Shown here: one piece after another, positions 27,200 through 35,802 of the stretch
How the letters are laid out: the number at the start of each line of letters is the position of its first letter
How positions within the stretch are numbered: the first letter of the stretch is position 1
Assembly: GCA_964609375.1 (NCBI GenBank)
Contig: CAZSSA010000012.1
Location: 1 to 37,300 of the forward strand
Length of the DNA: 37,300 nt
Direction of reading: 5' to 3'
Source: CAZDUS01 sp964609375
GTDB taxonomy: Bacteria; Verrucomicrobiota; Kiritimatiellia; CAIKKV01; CAITUY01
Program-made: the position numbers and the translations under genes
Notes under the pieces: model-generated
What the model saw: only the letters and a program-made list of their open reading frames with translations
Told to the model about the DNA's origin: nothing
Database searches by the model: none

Positions 27200-27718
27200 A
27201 TGGAAATCGGACTCAGCCTCGGCTCCAATCTGGGCGACCGCCTCGCCACCCTGCGCGAGGCGGTAACCCGGATTGGCCAATGGCCCCACATCCGACTCGT
27301 CGCCATCGCCCCCCTTTACGAAACTGACCCTGTCGATGCCCGTCCCGAATACGCCCACCTTCGCTACCTCAACACCGTCATCATCATCGAAGCCCCCGCC
27401 ACCATCAACCTCCGCTCCCTGTCCGATCACCTCCACGCCATCGAAACCGCCCTCGGCCGCACACGATCCACCGACCGCAATGCCCCCCGCACCATCGACA
27501 TCGATATCCTCTACGCCGACGCCGTCCAGCAGGCCGACGGCATTCTCGATCTTCCGCATCCCCGCTGGAAACAGCGTCGCTTCGTGGTGCAACCCCTCGC
27601 CGATCTCCGTCCCGCCCTGCTTCTTCCCGGCGAAACCAAAACCGTATCCGCCATCCTCGCCACCCTCCCCCCCGACGGCATCACCCTTTTCAATAACAAA
27701 CACTGGCCACCAGTATGA
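27200..27718 (+). CDS. folK: 6-hydroxymethyl-7,8-dihydropterin pyrophosphokinase
   Basis: Transfers pyrophosphate from ATP to 6-hydroxymethyl-dihydropterin in folate synthesis. 172 residues. Family motifs in order: LSLGSNLGDR (6-14), APLYETDPV (36-44), and RNAPRTIDIDILYAD (93-107), in which D100 and D102 bind the two magnesium ions. HPRWKQRRFVVQPLADL is the typical pterin-side segment. It lies 5 bp downstream of dapB with no separate Shine-Dalgarno, so translation is probably coupled. No folP or folB is in view. Confidence 0.95.
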   Translation: MEIGLSLGSNLGDRLATLREAVTRIGQWPHIRLVAIAPLYETDPVDARPEYAHLRYLNTVIIIEAPATINLRSLSDHLHAIETALGRTRSTDRNAPRTIDIDILYADAVQQADGILDLPHPRWKQRRFVVQPLADLRPALLLPGETKTVSAILATLPPDGITLFNNKHWPPV

Positions 27719-27729
27719 CATTCCGAATT

Positions 27730-27767
27730 CCTAACCGCCTAACAACCTAACCGTCTAACAGCCTGGA
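27730..27767. repeat. Period-8 tandem repeat (CCTAACnn)
   Basis: Four octads: CCTAACCG, CCTAACAA, CCTAACCG, TCTAACAG, then CCTGGAG, which supplies the Shine-Dalgarno of the next gene. It fills nearly the whole 57-bp gap between folK and the aldo/keto reductase gene. Confidence 0.7.
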
Positions 27768-27775
27768 GTTTCCCC

Positions 27776-28765
<990 letters not shown>

Positions 28766-28813
28766 CACCTTCCCGCCATCAACCTTATTGATACAAATGC
28801 TCGAATTTCATAG

Positions 28814-28866
28814 CATGTGGACATGAGTCCAACCGTCAAGGCTGAACCCCATAACATGCCGGCATG
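28814..28866. promoter_or_regulatory. Pair of 12-bp palindromes before glycerate kinase
   Basis: CATGTGGACATG (28814-28825, mismatched only at the two central bases) and the perfect CATGCCGGCATG (28855-28866). Their centres are 41 bp apart, about four helical turns. The second overlaps the start codon of the glycerate kinase frame, and is seen again at 29010-29021 after the gap as part of a duplicated contig end. Operator function is inference. Confidence 0.35.
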
Positions 28867-29047
28867 AACACATTCGATTTTGCCACACAAAGNNNNNNNN
28901 NNNNNNNNNNNNNNNNNNNNNNNNNNNNNNNNNNNNNNNNNNNNNNNNNNNNNNNNNNNNNNNNNNNNNNNNNNNNNNNNNNNNNNNNNNNNAAGGCTGA
29001 ACCCCATAACATGCCGGCATGAACACATTCGATTTTGCCACACAAAG
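28838..29047. other. 100-N gap with identical 55-bp flanks (assembly artefact)
   Basis: Bases 28893-28992 are exactly 100 N. The 55 bases before the gap (28838-28892) are identical to the 55 after it (28993-29047), including the first codons of glycerate kinase (MNTFDFATQS). Equal ends of a round k-mer length suggest two contigs that overlap by one k-mer and were scaffolded without merging, so the real genome probably has a single copy and no missing sequence. Confidence 0.8.
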
Positions 29048-30284
29048 CCTCAACGATGCCCGTGTTCTACGAATCCTCGCCGCCGCATTGAACGCCGTCG
29101 AACCCGGTGCCGCTGTCAAGCGTGCCCTTGCCCATCATCCGGTGCCAAACGCAACGCGTACCTTCGCCCTCGCCGTCGGGAAGGCTGCCATCCCCATGAT
29201 GGACGCACTCGCGGACCTCATCCCCTTCACGAGCGGACTCGCCATCCCCAAGCATGCCCCGCCTCAGGCCCCGACCCGATACTCCGTCGTGGAGGGCGGG
29301 CACCCTGTCCCCGATAACCGCAGCGTCACCGCCGGGCAGGCAGCCCTCCACTTTGTCGGGCAACTCACCCCCGATGATCTGCTCATTTGCCTTCTCTCAG
29401 GCGGCGGATCCGCATTGATGACGGCACCACGCATTCCACTCGATGACTGGCGGGCACTCACGTCGGCGCTGCTGGCTTGCGGCGCACGAATTGACGAAAT
29501 CAACACCCTGCGCCGCCATCTCGATAAAGTCAAAGGCGGCGGAATCGTCCGCGCCGCCAAGGGTGCCCGTGTCCTCAGCTTGATCCTCTCGGACGTCGTG
29601 GGGGACCCCCTCGAAGCGATTGCCTCCGGCCCAACCGCTCCCGACCCTAGCACCAGCACCGACGCACTGGCCATCATCCGTAAGTACAAACTGGATGACA
29701 GTATCCCCGCTTCCATCAAACAGGCACTCGCGGAAACCCTCAAACCCGGCGATCCCAGCTTCGCGCGCGTGGAAAACGTCTTTGTGGCAAGTAATGAGAT
29801 TGCCGCCCGTGCCGCCTTGACCCAGGCGGAACACGAAGGATTCCATGGCAAACTCCTCACCACGCGCCAACAAGGGGAAGCTCGCCAAGTCGGAGTTGAA
29901 CTGGCTTCCCGCCTGCTTGACAATCAGGGACCGCGCCCATTCTGCCTGCTGGCAGGCGGCGAAACCACCGTCACCCTGTGCAAAAACCATGGCAAGGGCG
30001 GGCGGAATCAGGAATTGGCGCTGGCCGCCGTCCCCGTGCTGGCTGGCGTCAAGAATGTCATGCTGATTACCCTCGCCACGGACGGCGAAGATGGACCCAC
30101 CCAATCAGCGGGCGCTGTGGTCACCGGAGAATCCGCCCAACGCGCGGACTCGCTCGGATTGGATGCCGCCGTCTCACTCAAAAGGAACGATGCCTATCCA
30201 TTTTTTGCGGCACTCAATGACTTGATCCTCATCGGCCCGACGGGCACCAACGTCAACGACATCACCTTACTGTTTGCGTTTTAA
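29019..30284 (+). CDS. Glycerate 2-kinase, MOFRL family (GckA/TtuD-like)
   Basis: Phosphorylates D-glycerate to 2-phosphoglycerate. 421 residues, typical for the DUF4147-MOFRL family. N-terminal domain: ALAVGKAAIPMMDAL, VVEGGHPVPDNRSV, LICLLSGGGSALMTAP, EINTLRRHLDKVKGGGI, LILSDVVGDPLEAIASGPT. C-terminal MOFRL domain: LLAGGETTVTL, GKGGRNQELAL, LATDGEDGPTQSAGAVV, and the ending GPTGTNVNDITLLF. All the usual sequence blocks are intact. The start is ATG 29019 inside the palindrome CATGCCGGCATG; no Shine-Dalgarno is visible. A second copy of its first ten codons exists at 28864, before the gap. The gene converges on the secreted protein with 11 bp between stops. Confidence 0.93.
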   Translation: MNTFDFATQSLNDARVLRILAAALNAVEPGAAVKRALAHHPVPNATRTFALAVGKAAIPMMDALADLIPFTSGLAIPKHAPPQAPTRYSVVEGGHPVPDNRSVTAGQAALHFVGQLTPDDLLICLLSGGGSALMTAPRIPLDDWRALTSALLACGARIDEINTLRRHLDKVKGGGIVRAAKGARVLSLILSDVVGDPLEAIASGPTAPDPSTSTDALAIIRKYKLDDSIPASIKQALAETLKPGDPSFARVENVFVASNEIAARAALTQAEHEGFHGKLLTTRQQGEARQVGVELASRLLDNQGPRPFCLLAGGETTVTLCKNHGKGGRNQELALAAVPVLAGVKNVMLITLATDGEDGPTQSAGAVVTGESAQRADSLGLDAAVSLKRNDAYPFFAALNDLILIGPTGTNVNDITLLFAF

Positions 30285-30295
30285 TCTGGACGGCA

Positions 30296-32614
30296 TCAGG
30301 GAGCCGTGACGTTGTTGAAAACATTCGATACCGCCGTAGCGCCCCACGTCGCTGTCACACCGTTCACTGTGTATAGCGTGCGGTAAAGGATATCGAAATC
30401 GTAGATATCCACGCCATCACTCCCGTTTAGCCCCAGCGCCAGACTGGTCTCAATGTCACCTGGTTGTGGCGCCACGGTAATGGTGCCCACCGATGTCGAG
30501 GCTTCCACATGGGCCACCGCCTTGGAACGCCCGGCCACAAAGTTCACAAACTGCGCCGTCGCACTCGCCGTCCAGTCCGCCGAGAAGGTCCCCGCCGCAT
30601 ACCGTGCCTCCTGCGATTGCCACATCAGTTCAGCCACGATGCAATCGGGCCGCGCCTCTGCAGGCAACTCCAGTATCCCGTTGAAACTGAATCCAACCCG
30701 GTCCGCCAAATAGGACTCCGACCACAAGGTTCCGTCGTCATACGCATTCCACATATACGTCACATGGAATTCCTTGCCGTACGCGTGCGTCAACTTGCCA
30801 ATCTCCCCATGCCAATCCGTCAACACTCGCTTCCGGAATGCTACCCAGTTGGCATCGCCAAGCGTACCGGAAGGATATGCCGCCCAGTACCGGTCATTGG
30901 CCGCCTGATCATACGTCGCCCCTGTCCCCCAAACCCCGAGGTCGCTCTCCGCCATATCAATACCATCGACCCCGAGATCCAGAATCTCGCTGACTACCGC
31001 CTTGGTCCAGGCCACCACCTCGGGATTGTAGATGGAAATCAAGTAGGAGCCGGGATTAAAATCGGTTCCGTCCGCCGCTTTCTCCCGCCACGCCGGATTG
31101 GATGTCCATGCCGTCTTCGCATGATTTAGCTCCACCCACGCATAGACTTTCATCCCTTCGAGATGAGCACGGGCAATTAACTTCCGCATGACATCCTGCT
31201 TGCCCAATCCACCTTCCGGAGCAAGATAAACTGTTTGGGGACTGGCCCAGTAGGTTCCATAGGTCGACGTTAACGCCTGAACGTACAGCGCATTACAACC
31301 CCAACTCGCCGAGGTTCTGACAATCAGGTCAGCCACGGCATCGGCATTCATTCCGCTATACGGGCCACCATAAAAATACCCCGGGCTGATTCGCATCGCC
31401 TTGATCTTGGTTGTTGGCACCACATTCTTCACCAGCGGATTCATTCCCTGCTCCACTTCCCATCCATCGGCATATCCATCGCCATCCGTATCCGCCAGGG
31501 AGGGATTGGTCCCAACCACCAGCGTTTCGCGGGCGTCGGATAAGGTGTCGCCATCCGTATCCACATCACCCCGCGCCACAAGATATAGCCGCGTATTGAT
31601 CGCCGTCACCGGAGGCCGCACGGCGGAGCCCTCATCCGTCCACGTCACCACAGGGCGACTCTGTACCGCCACCGCCAACGCCGCCGGAGCCCATCCCTTG
31701 ACCAGATCCAGCGCCGCCCCTGCCGCTACATCCTGATAATAAATATCCACGCTCCCGTTGGGGAATGCTGCCGTGTTAATCGTCAGGACAGCGCCACCCG
31801 CCCCCCCTTGAACATTGATAATCTGCGGGGCCCCCGCAACCACGCCAAACGGATACGCGTAAGGCCGGGCTTCCTTCCAGGTATAGGCGCCTTTGTCCCG
31901 CCGTTGATACCAATAGCCCTCCGCCATCGTCAGCACCTTCGCCGAGGTGGACCCGCTGGTTTCATACCAAACATAATTGCTGGCCGATTTTCCAGTCTTC
32001 TTCAACCATTGCGTTCCGCCAGCATCAGGATCATTGATCGTGTCGGATAAACTGCTCTTACGATCCGCATAAGCGCCGTTCTTTGCCATCTGGGTGCTGT
32101 TCAAGGCAATTCGGGAACTAAAGGGATAACTGATCAGATTCATTCCCGGCGTCAACACCACCGACCGCTCCGCATCCTCGATCACCTGACCCCCCACATA
32201 CACCGATTGCGCCACACTGCTTCGATTAACAATCCAAAAGCCCTCGCCGGGCGCAAGCGACATGGAACTCTTTTGCCATATCCCGATATCCGAGAACCAC
32301 TTCCCATCCTTGGCTGCATCCCCGGTGCCACCCGCTTTGAAAGCGCCTACATACGCCTGTGCCGTTGTATTCCATTTTAAAATCTTGTCCGCCTCCGTCG
32401 CCGACGTCCCGCCCGTCAATTGCCCAGCCAGCAACTCATCCAAAGCGCCGGAATACGGCTGCAAGGCGACGGCGTGCAACGAATTCCCAGGCACTGCCAC
32501 AATCCGCGTCAATCCTGCCGGTTTGGACACGGTGTCATACACCCCAGCCAATGTTCCCGCCGCCCATGTCGCCAAGGTCACCGTCATCACTAACGCTTTC
32601 GACTGTAGTTTCAT
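30296..32614 (-). CDS. Secreted modular protein with TSP3 calcium repeats and glycosidase-like barrel
   Basis: A 772-residue exported protein. Signal peptide MKLQSKALVMTVTLATWAAG to about residue 23. Residues 24-250 form two similar halves, each with an aromatic GEGFWIVN (123-130) or AEGYWYQR (231-238) box, and TPGMNLISYPF lies between them. An Ig-like stretch follows (265-345), then thrombospondin type 3 calcium repeats with VDTDGDTLSDARETL and ADTDGDGYADGWEVEQG (351-390). From about 405 to 745 is a (beta/alpha)8 barrel of the GHL10/DUF187 type, with HLEGMKVYAWVELNHAK (484-500) and LGVDGIDMAESDLG (547-560), where D553 and E556 are candidate catalytic acids. No anchor is seen. AGGGG Shine-Dalgarno before ATG 32614. 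Substrate unknown; a polysaccharide is likely. Confidence 0.8.
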   Translation of the reverse strand: MKLQSKALVMTVTLATWAAGTLAGVYDTVSKPAGLTRIVAVPGNSLHAVALQPYSGALDELLAGQLTGGTSATEADKILKWNTTAQAYVGAFKAGGTGDAAKDGKWFSDIGIWQKSSMSLAPGEGFWIVNRSSVAQSVYVGGQVIEDAERSVVLTPGMNLISYPFSSRIALNSTQMAKNGAYADRKSSLSDTINDPDAGGTQWLKKTGKSASNYVWYETSGSTSAKVLTMAEGYWYQRRDKGAYTWKEARPYAYPFGVVAGAPQIINVQGGAGGAVLTINTAAFPNGSVDIYYQDVAAGAALDLVKGWAPAALAVAVQSRPVVTWTDEGSAVRPPVTAINTRLYLVARGDVDTDGDTLSDARETLVVGTNPSLADTDGDGYADGWEVEQGMNPLVKNVVPTTKIKAMRISPGYFYGGPYSGMNADAVADLIVRTSASWGCNALYVQALTSTYGTYWASPQTVYLAPEGGLGKQDVMRKLIARAHLEGMKVYAWVELNHAKTAWTSNPAWREKAADGTDFNPGSYLISIYNPEVVAWTKAVVSEILDLGVDGIDMAESDLGVWGTGATYDQAANDRYWAAYPSGTLGDANWVAFRKRVLTDWHGEIGKLTHAYGKEFHVTYMWNAYDDGTLWSESYLADRVGFSFNGILELPAEARPDCIVAELMWQSQEARYAAGTFSADWTASATAQFVNFVAGRSKAVAHVEASTSVGTITVAPQPGDIETSLALGLNGSDGVDIYDFDILYRTLYTVNGVTATWGATAVSNVFNNVTAP

Positions 32615-32803
32615 GCTTCACCCCTAGTGTGCTTAATCGTACAAATAGGAATATAAGCAGGATGCAATCCAATCGCTTTTTTGAGCACAAATACACGAAA
32701 AAGTGCCTAAATTAGACAAGGTATACCATTGGTATTCTCAATTCTAAGAAATGACAATAATTCAACTCTATTCCGTTTTGCTACGAACAGAGAAATAAAT
32801 GCC
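32615..32803. promoter_or_regulatory. Intergenic region upstream of the secreted protein
   Basis: About 190 AT-rich bp between the start of the secreted protein gene and the end of nspC, both on the minus strand. It contains AAATACACGAA at 32689-32699, identical to 10208-10218, flanked by an inverted GCAC/GTGC (32685-32688 and 32703-32706). The higher AT content suits a promoter, but no box is definite. Confidence 0.4.
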
Positions 32804-33940
32804 CTACGACAATCGATTCCGGTAATCGTCGTATCCAAACCGACGCACGACCCGCGCCACTCCGGATTTGGAATCAACGATGGCAATGGAGGGCAACCCA
32901 ACGCCATTGAAGGTGTTGTTTTTAACCATCGTATAGTGCGCCATATCAAGGAGAACCAACTTATCCCCCACCTTGAGCGGTTGATCAAAGGAATAATCGC
33001 CTATCACATCGCCCGCAAGGCAACTCAACCCGGCAAGCCGATAGGCATGCTTCTTTTCTCCTGCTTGCCCCGCCCCGATAATCTGGGGCCGATATGGCAT
33101 CTCCAGCACATCAGGCATATGTGCCGCCGCCGACGTATCAAGAATGGCAATGTCCATCGCGTTATGAACCACGTCCAACACCGAGGTCACCAGTACACCC
33201 GTATTGAGCGCAATCGCCTCGCCCGGCTCGAGAAAAACATCCAAATGCGGATACCGCGCCCTGAATCCCTCAATCACGCGACACAGACGCTCCACATCGT
33301 AATCCGGTCTCGTGATGTGATGCCCTCCCCCGAAGTTAATCCACTGCATCCGCGCCAGAACTCCGCCAAACTTCTCCTCAACCACCGCCAGCGTCCGCTC
33401 CAATGCATCGGAGTTCAACTCACACAACGTGTGAAAGTGCAACCCGGATATTCCATCCAAATCCTGACCTCGAAACGATGCCAAAGGGATCCCCAATCGC
33501 GAACCCGGCGCACAGGGATCATACAATTTAACCTTCACTTCCGAGTGCTCGGGATTGATGCGGATTCCACATCTAACCGGTTTGCCACAGGCCGCCACCG
33601 CCGATTGATACCGCCGCCACTGCGGAAACGAATTGAAAACCATGTGGTTGGCATACCTTAACAGGTCGCTCATCTCATCATCGCGATAGGCCGGAGCATA
33701 CACATGCACCTCGCGCCCGAATTCCTCAAAACCCAGGCGCGCCTCATTCAACGAACTCGCCGCCACACCATGCAAATAACGACGGATCATGGGGAACGTG
33801 CTGAACATCGCGAATCCCTTGAGGGCAAGCAGGATCCGCGCTCCCGTTCGACGCTGGACTTCATCCAGTCGCTGAAGGTTCTGCTCCAATTTCCCCTCAT
33901 CCAACACATAACAGGGCGTCTCGATCTTGCTTACATCCAT
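32804..33940 (-). CDS. nspC: Carboxynorspermidine/carboxyspermidine decarboxylase
   Basis: PLP-dependent fold-type III decarboxylase converting carboxynorspermidine or carboxyspermidine to norspermidine or spermidine, the alternative polyamine route. 378 residues from ATG 33940 (Shine-Dalgarno GGGAAG). PLP lysine is K41 in LLALKGFAMF. Other family blocks: VAASSLNEARLGFEEFG, LHFHTLCELNSDALERT, WINFGGGHHITRPDYD, FLEPGEAIALNTG, and the substrate-side cysteine region LAGLSCLAGDVIGDYSF. The usual partner, carboxynorspermidine synthase (CANSDH), is not in the window. It follows the NusG-like gene on the same strand, separated by a 142-bp stretch that includes an unknown-size gap, so whether they are cotranscribed cannot be told. 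Confidence 0.95.
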   Translation of the reverse strand: MDVSKIETPCYVLDEGKLEQNLQRLDEVQRRTGARILLALKGFAMFSTFPMIRRYLHGVAASSLNEARLGFEEFGREVHVYAPAYRDDEMSDLLRYANHMVFNSFPQWRRYQSAVAACGKPVRCGIRINPEHSEVKVKLYDPCAPGSRLGIPLASFRGQDLDGISGLHFHTLCELNSDALERTLAVVEEKFGGVLARMQWINFGGGHHITRPDYDVERLCRVIEGFRARYPHLDVFLEPGEAIALNTGVLVTSVLDVVHNAMDIAILDTSAAAHMPDVLEMPYRPQIIGAGQAGEKKHAYRLAGLSCLAGDVIGDYSFDQPLKVGDKLVLLDMAHYTMVKNNTFNGVGLPSIAIVDSKSGVARVVRRFGYDDYRNRLS

Positions 33941-33955
33941 ATGACTTCCCTTCTT

Positions 33956-34082
33956 CTGACTCCCGTCTNNNNNNNNNNNNNNNNNNNNNNNNNNNNNNNN
34001 NNNNNNNNNNNNNNNNNNNNNNNNNNNNNNNNNNNNNNNNNNNNNNNNNNNNNNNNNNNNNNNNNNNNCTGTCTCCTGCCCC
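33956..34082. repeat. Period-7 repeat interrupted by a 100-N gap
   Basis: Left of the gap: CTGACTC, CCGTCT (33956-33968). Right: CTGTCTC, CTGCCCC (34069-34082), then the stop codon of the NusG-like gene. Bases 33969-34068 are exactly 100 N, a placeholder. The array probably continues through the gap and is the reason the assembly broke. Confidence 0.65.
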
Positions 34083-34598
34083 CTACTCCGCCGGCTCAAG
34101 CAAATTCATATCCACTTCCACCGCCAGGGCCCGCCCGATCATCTCGACATTCAGAATCACCCTGGCCTTCCCCCGTACCATCTGCACCACCCCTTCCAAC
34201 CCGCAGAATGGACCACGGCGAATCGACACCCGCTTGCCCGCCTGAAAGGCCGCACAGGCATCCAGCGTAGGATCCACCGTCAACGCCTGACGGATCTGCG
34301 CCAACTCTCGAACCAGCTTCTCCTGATCCACCACATGAAGCACCCGTACCAGCAGATTGCTCTTGAGCACAATGACCCGCTGGACCTCGCTATAATTCAA
34401 AAAACAATAACCCGGAAACACCGGCTTGGTCACGGTAACCCGGCGCCGCTGGTAAATCTTGGTTTCCTCGCGCAACGGCAAATCATAAACGACAGCATTG
34501 GCGGCACAATAACCAGCCAGCTTTTTCTCACACCGCGGCTTCACATGAACCACATGCCAGAGTGTTGCCGTCATCCCCTTGATCTCTTCATCGCCCAT
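34083..34598 (-). CDS. Specialised NusG-like transcription antiterminator
   Basis: A 171-residue NusG paralogue. The N-terminal NGN domain begins WHVVHVKPRCEKKLAGYC and contains KPVFPGYCFLNY, the part that contacts RNA polymerase; the C-terminal KOW domain reads AGKRVSIRRGPFCGLEGVV. It is shorter and more divergent than housekeeping NusG and lacks the nusG-rplK context, which points to an RfaH/LoaP/UpxY-type factor acting on a subset of operons, often polysaccharide loci. Start ATG 34598 has GGGGAGGG eight bases before; ATG 34574, also preceded by GGGG, is an alternative. Targets unknown. nspC is next downstream beyond a gap. Confidence 0.85.
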   Translation of the reverse strand: MGDEEIKGMTATLWHVVHVKPRCEKKLAGYCAANAVVYDLPLREETKIYQRRRVTVTKPVFPGYCFLNYSEVQRVIVLKSNLLVRVLHVVDQEKLVRELAQIRQALTVDPTLDACAAFQAGKRVSIRRGPFCGLEGVVQMVRGKARVILNVEMIGRALAVEVDMNLLEPAE

Positions 34599-34686
34599 AA
34601 ACAAAACCCTCCCCGAATTCCGTGACGTTCGTACCGTTTCGCCCGCCGCCCGTCAATGGCGGATGTGAAGGGGACAGCAGTTCTCA

Positions 34687-34795
34687 TTTTGGCCGTCTCC
34701 GCGGAATGGGCGGGCTGGAAGCCCGCCCCCACAGGCCGAAAATGGCCCAAAACCCGTGGCGGCAGGCTTTCAGCCTGCCGGGTGACCGGCCAAAA
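34687..34795. repeat. BIME/MITE-like palindromic element
   Basis: A 109-bp unit bounded by a 9-bp inverted repeat, TTTTGGCCG (34687-34695) and CGGCCAAAA (34787-34795). Inside are two perfect 9-bp hairpins with 3-base loops: GGGCGGGCT/AGCCCGCCC (34708-34728) and CGGCAGGCT/AGCCTGCCG (34760-34780). The two hairpins are related to each other as inverted copies. No coding sequence fits the region between the NusG-like gene and the next gene (34599-34881). Confidence 0.7.
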
Positions 34796-34881
34796 CGCGA
34801 ACCGCCGGGTTCATTTTCGCCCGATTGCCATTCCCGATGACCAATGCTAGTCTGCTCGCGTTAAAACCGAAAGGATCCGGC

Positions 34882-35628
34882 ATGAAAAAGTGGCAAAAAC
34901 GTCTCAGCATCAGTCTTCTGGTTATCCTGACCCTCCTGATCATCTCCACTTCCCTGGTCGGCGATTATCTGATCAAGCAGACCGTCAACACGGCCGGCCC
35001 CAAACTCCTCGGTGTCCCCGTATCTCTGGAGGACGTCACGTTCCGCCCCATCCTCGGCCGCATTGCATTGAAAGGCCTTCACATCGGTAATCCCGAGGGA
35101 TTCAAGTCGGAGTCGCTATTCGACATCGCCCGACTGGACATCCGGCTGCGTGTGCGATCCCTTTTCACGAACAAGATCATCATCAACCGCATAGAAATTT
35201 CCGGCACGGAACTCACCTACGAACGTAACCTGACAACCAGCAATATTGACAGCTTGATGACCAAACTGGGACCCGAGCCCGCCAAAAAGAAAGAAGACGA
35301 GAAAGCCAAGCCCGCTAAAAAGAAAACGCCCGGCAAGAAAGTCATCATCCAGGAACTCTCTATCAACGGCACCCGTGTCCACGTGGCCCTCACCGCGCTT
35401 GGCGGTCATGGCTTCACCCTCCCCCTCCCGCCTATTGCCCTTTCCAATATCGGCGGCAATAACGACGGCGTCACCTTTTCCGAAGCAATAACGGAAATCA
35501 TGGGCGCCATTGCCAGAAGCGTGAGCAAGGCCGTCGCCGGTTCCGGAAAACTGCTGGGCTCCGGCGCCGCCGAACTTGGCAAAGGCGCAGAAAAAGCCGT
35601 CGAGGGCATCAAGAACCTGTTTAAGTAA
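34882..35628 (+). CDS. AsmA/DUF748-like envelope protein
   Basis: A 248-residue protein from ATG 34882 (AGGA six bases before). One N-terminal membrane helix (LSISLLVILTLLIISTSLVG) anchors it, and the rest faces the periplasm. Residues 30-130 resemble the start of AsmA and DUF748 proteins: LGVPVSLEDVTFRPILGRIALKGLHIGNPEGF, with repeated strands such as NRIEISGTELTYER (split here for brevity). A lysine-rich linker follows (about 152-172, KKKEDEKAKPAKKKTPGKK). The C-terminal 50 residues are helical and glycine/alanine-rich (SGKLLGSGAAELGKGAEKAV). AsmA-like proteins bear on outer-membrane lipid homeostasis; this one is short. Converges on ahcY across a gap. Confidence 0.75.
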   Translation: MKKWQKRLSISLLVILTLLIISTSLVGDYLIKQTVNTAGPKLLGVPVSLEDVTFRPILGRIALKGLHIGNPEGFKSESLFDIARLDIRLRVRSLFTNKIIINRIEISGTELTYERNLTTSNIDSLMTKLGPEPAKKKEDEKAKPAKKKTPGKKVIIQELSINGTRVHVALTALGGHGFTLPLPPIALSNIGGNNDGVTFSEAITEIMGAIARSVSKAVAGSGKLLGSGAAELGKGAEKAVEGIKNLFK

Positions 35629-35652
35629 CCGGACAGGATCGGATGGTTCCAG

Positions 35653-35800
35653 CCTGAACCCCGAACCCTGTTCCCTNNNNNNNNNNNNNNNNNNNNNNNN
35701 NNNNNNNNNNNNNNNNNNNNNNNNNNNNNNNNNNNNNNNNNNNNNNNNNNNNNNNNNNNNNNNNNNNNNNNNNNNNCCTGAACCCCGAACCCTGTTCCCT
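35653..35800. repeat. Period-7 repeat with identical 24-bp flanks around a 100-N gap
   Basis: The same 24 bases (CCTGAAC, CCCGAAC, CCTGTTC, CCT) stand at 35653-35676 and 35777-35800, on each side of exactly 100 N. Either the flanks are one repeat array collapsed by the assembler, or the contig ends overlap. The ahcY stop codon is 3 bp beyond the right copy. Confidence 0.7.
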
Positions 35801-35802
35801 TA

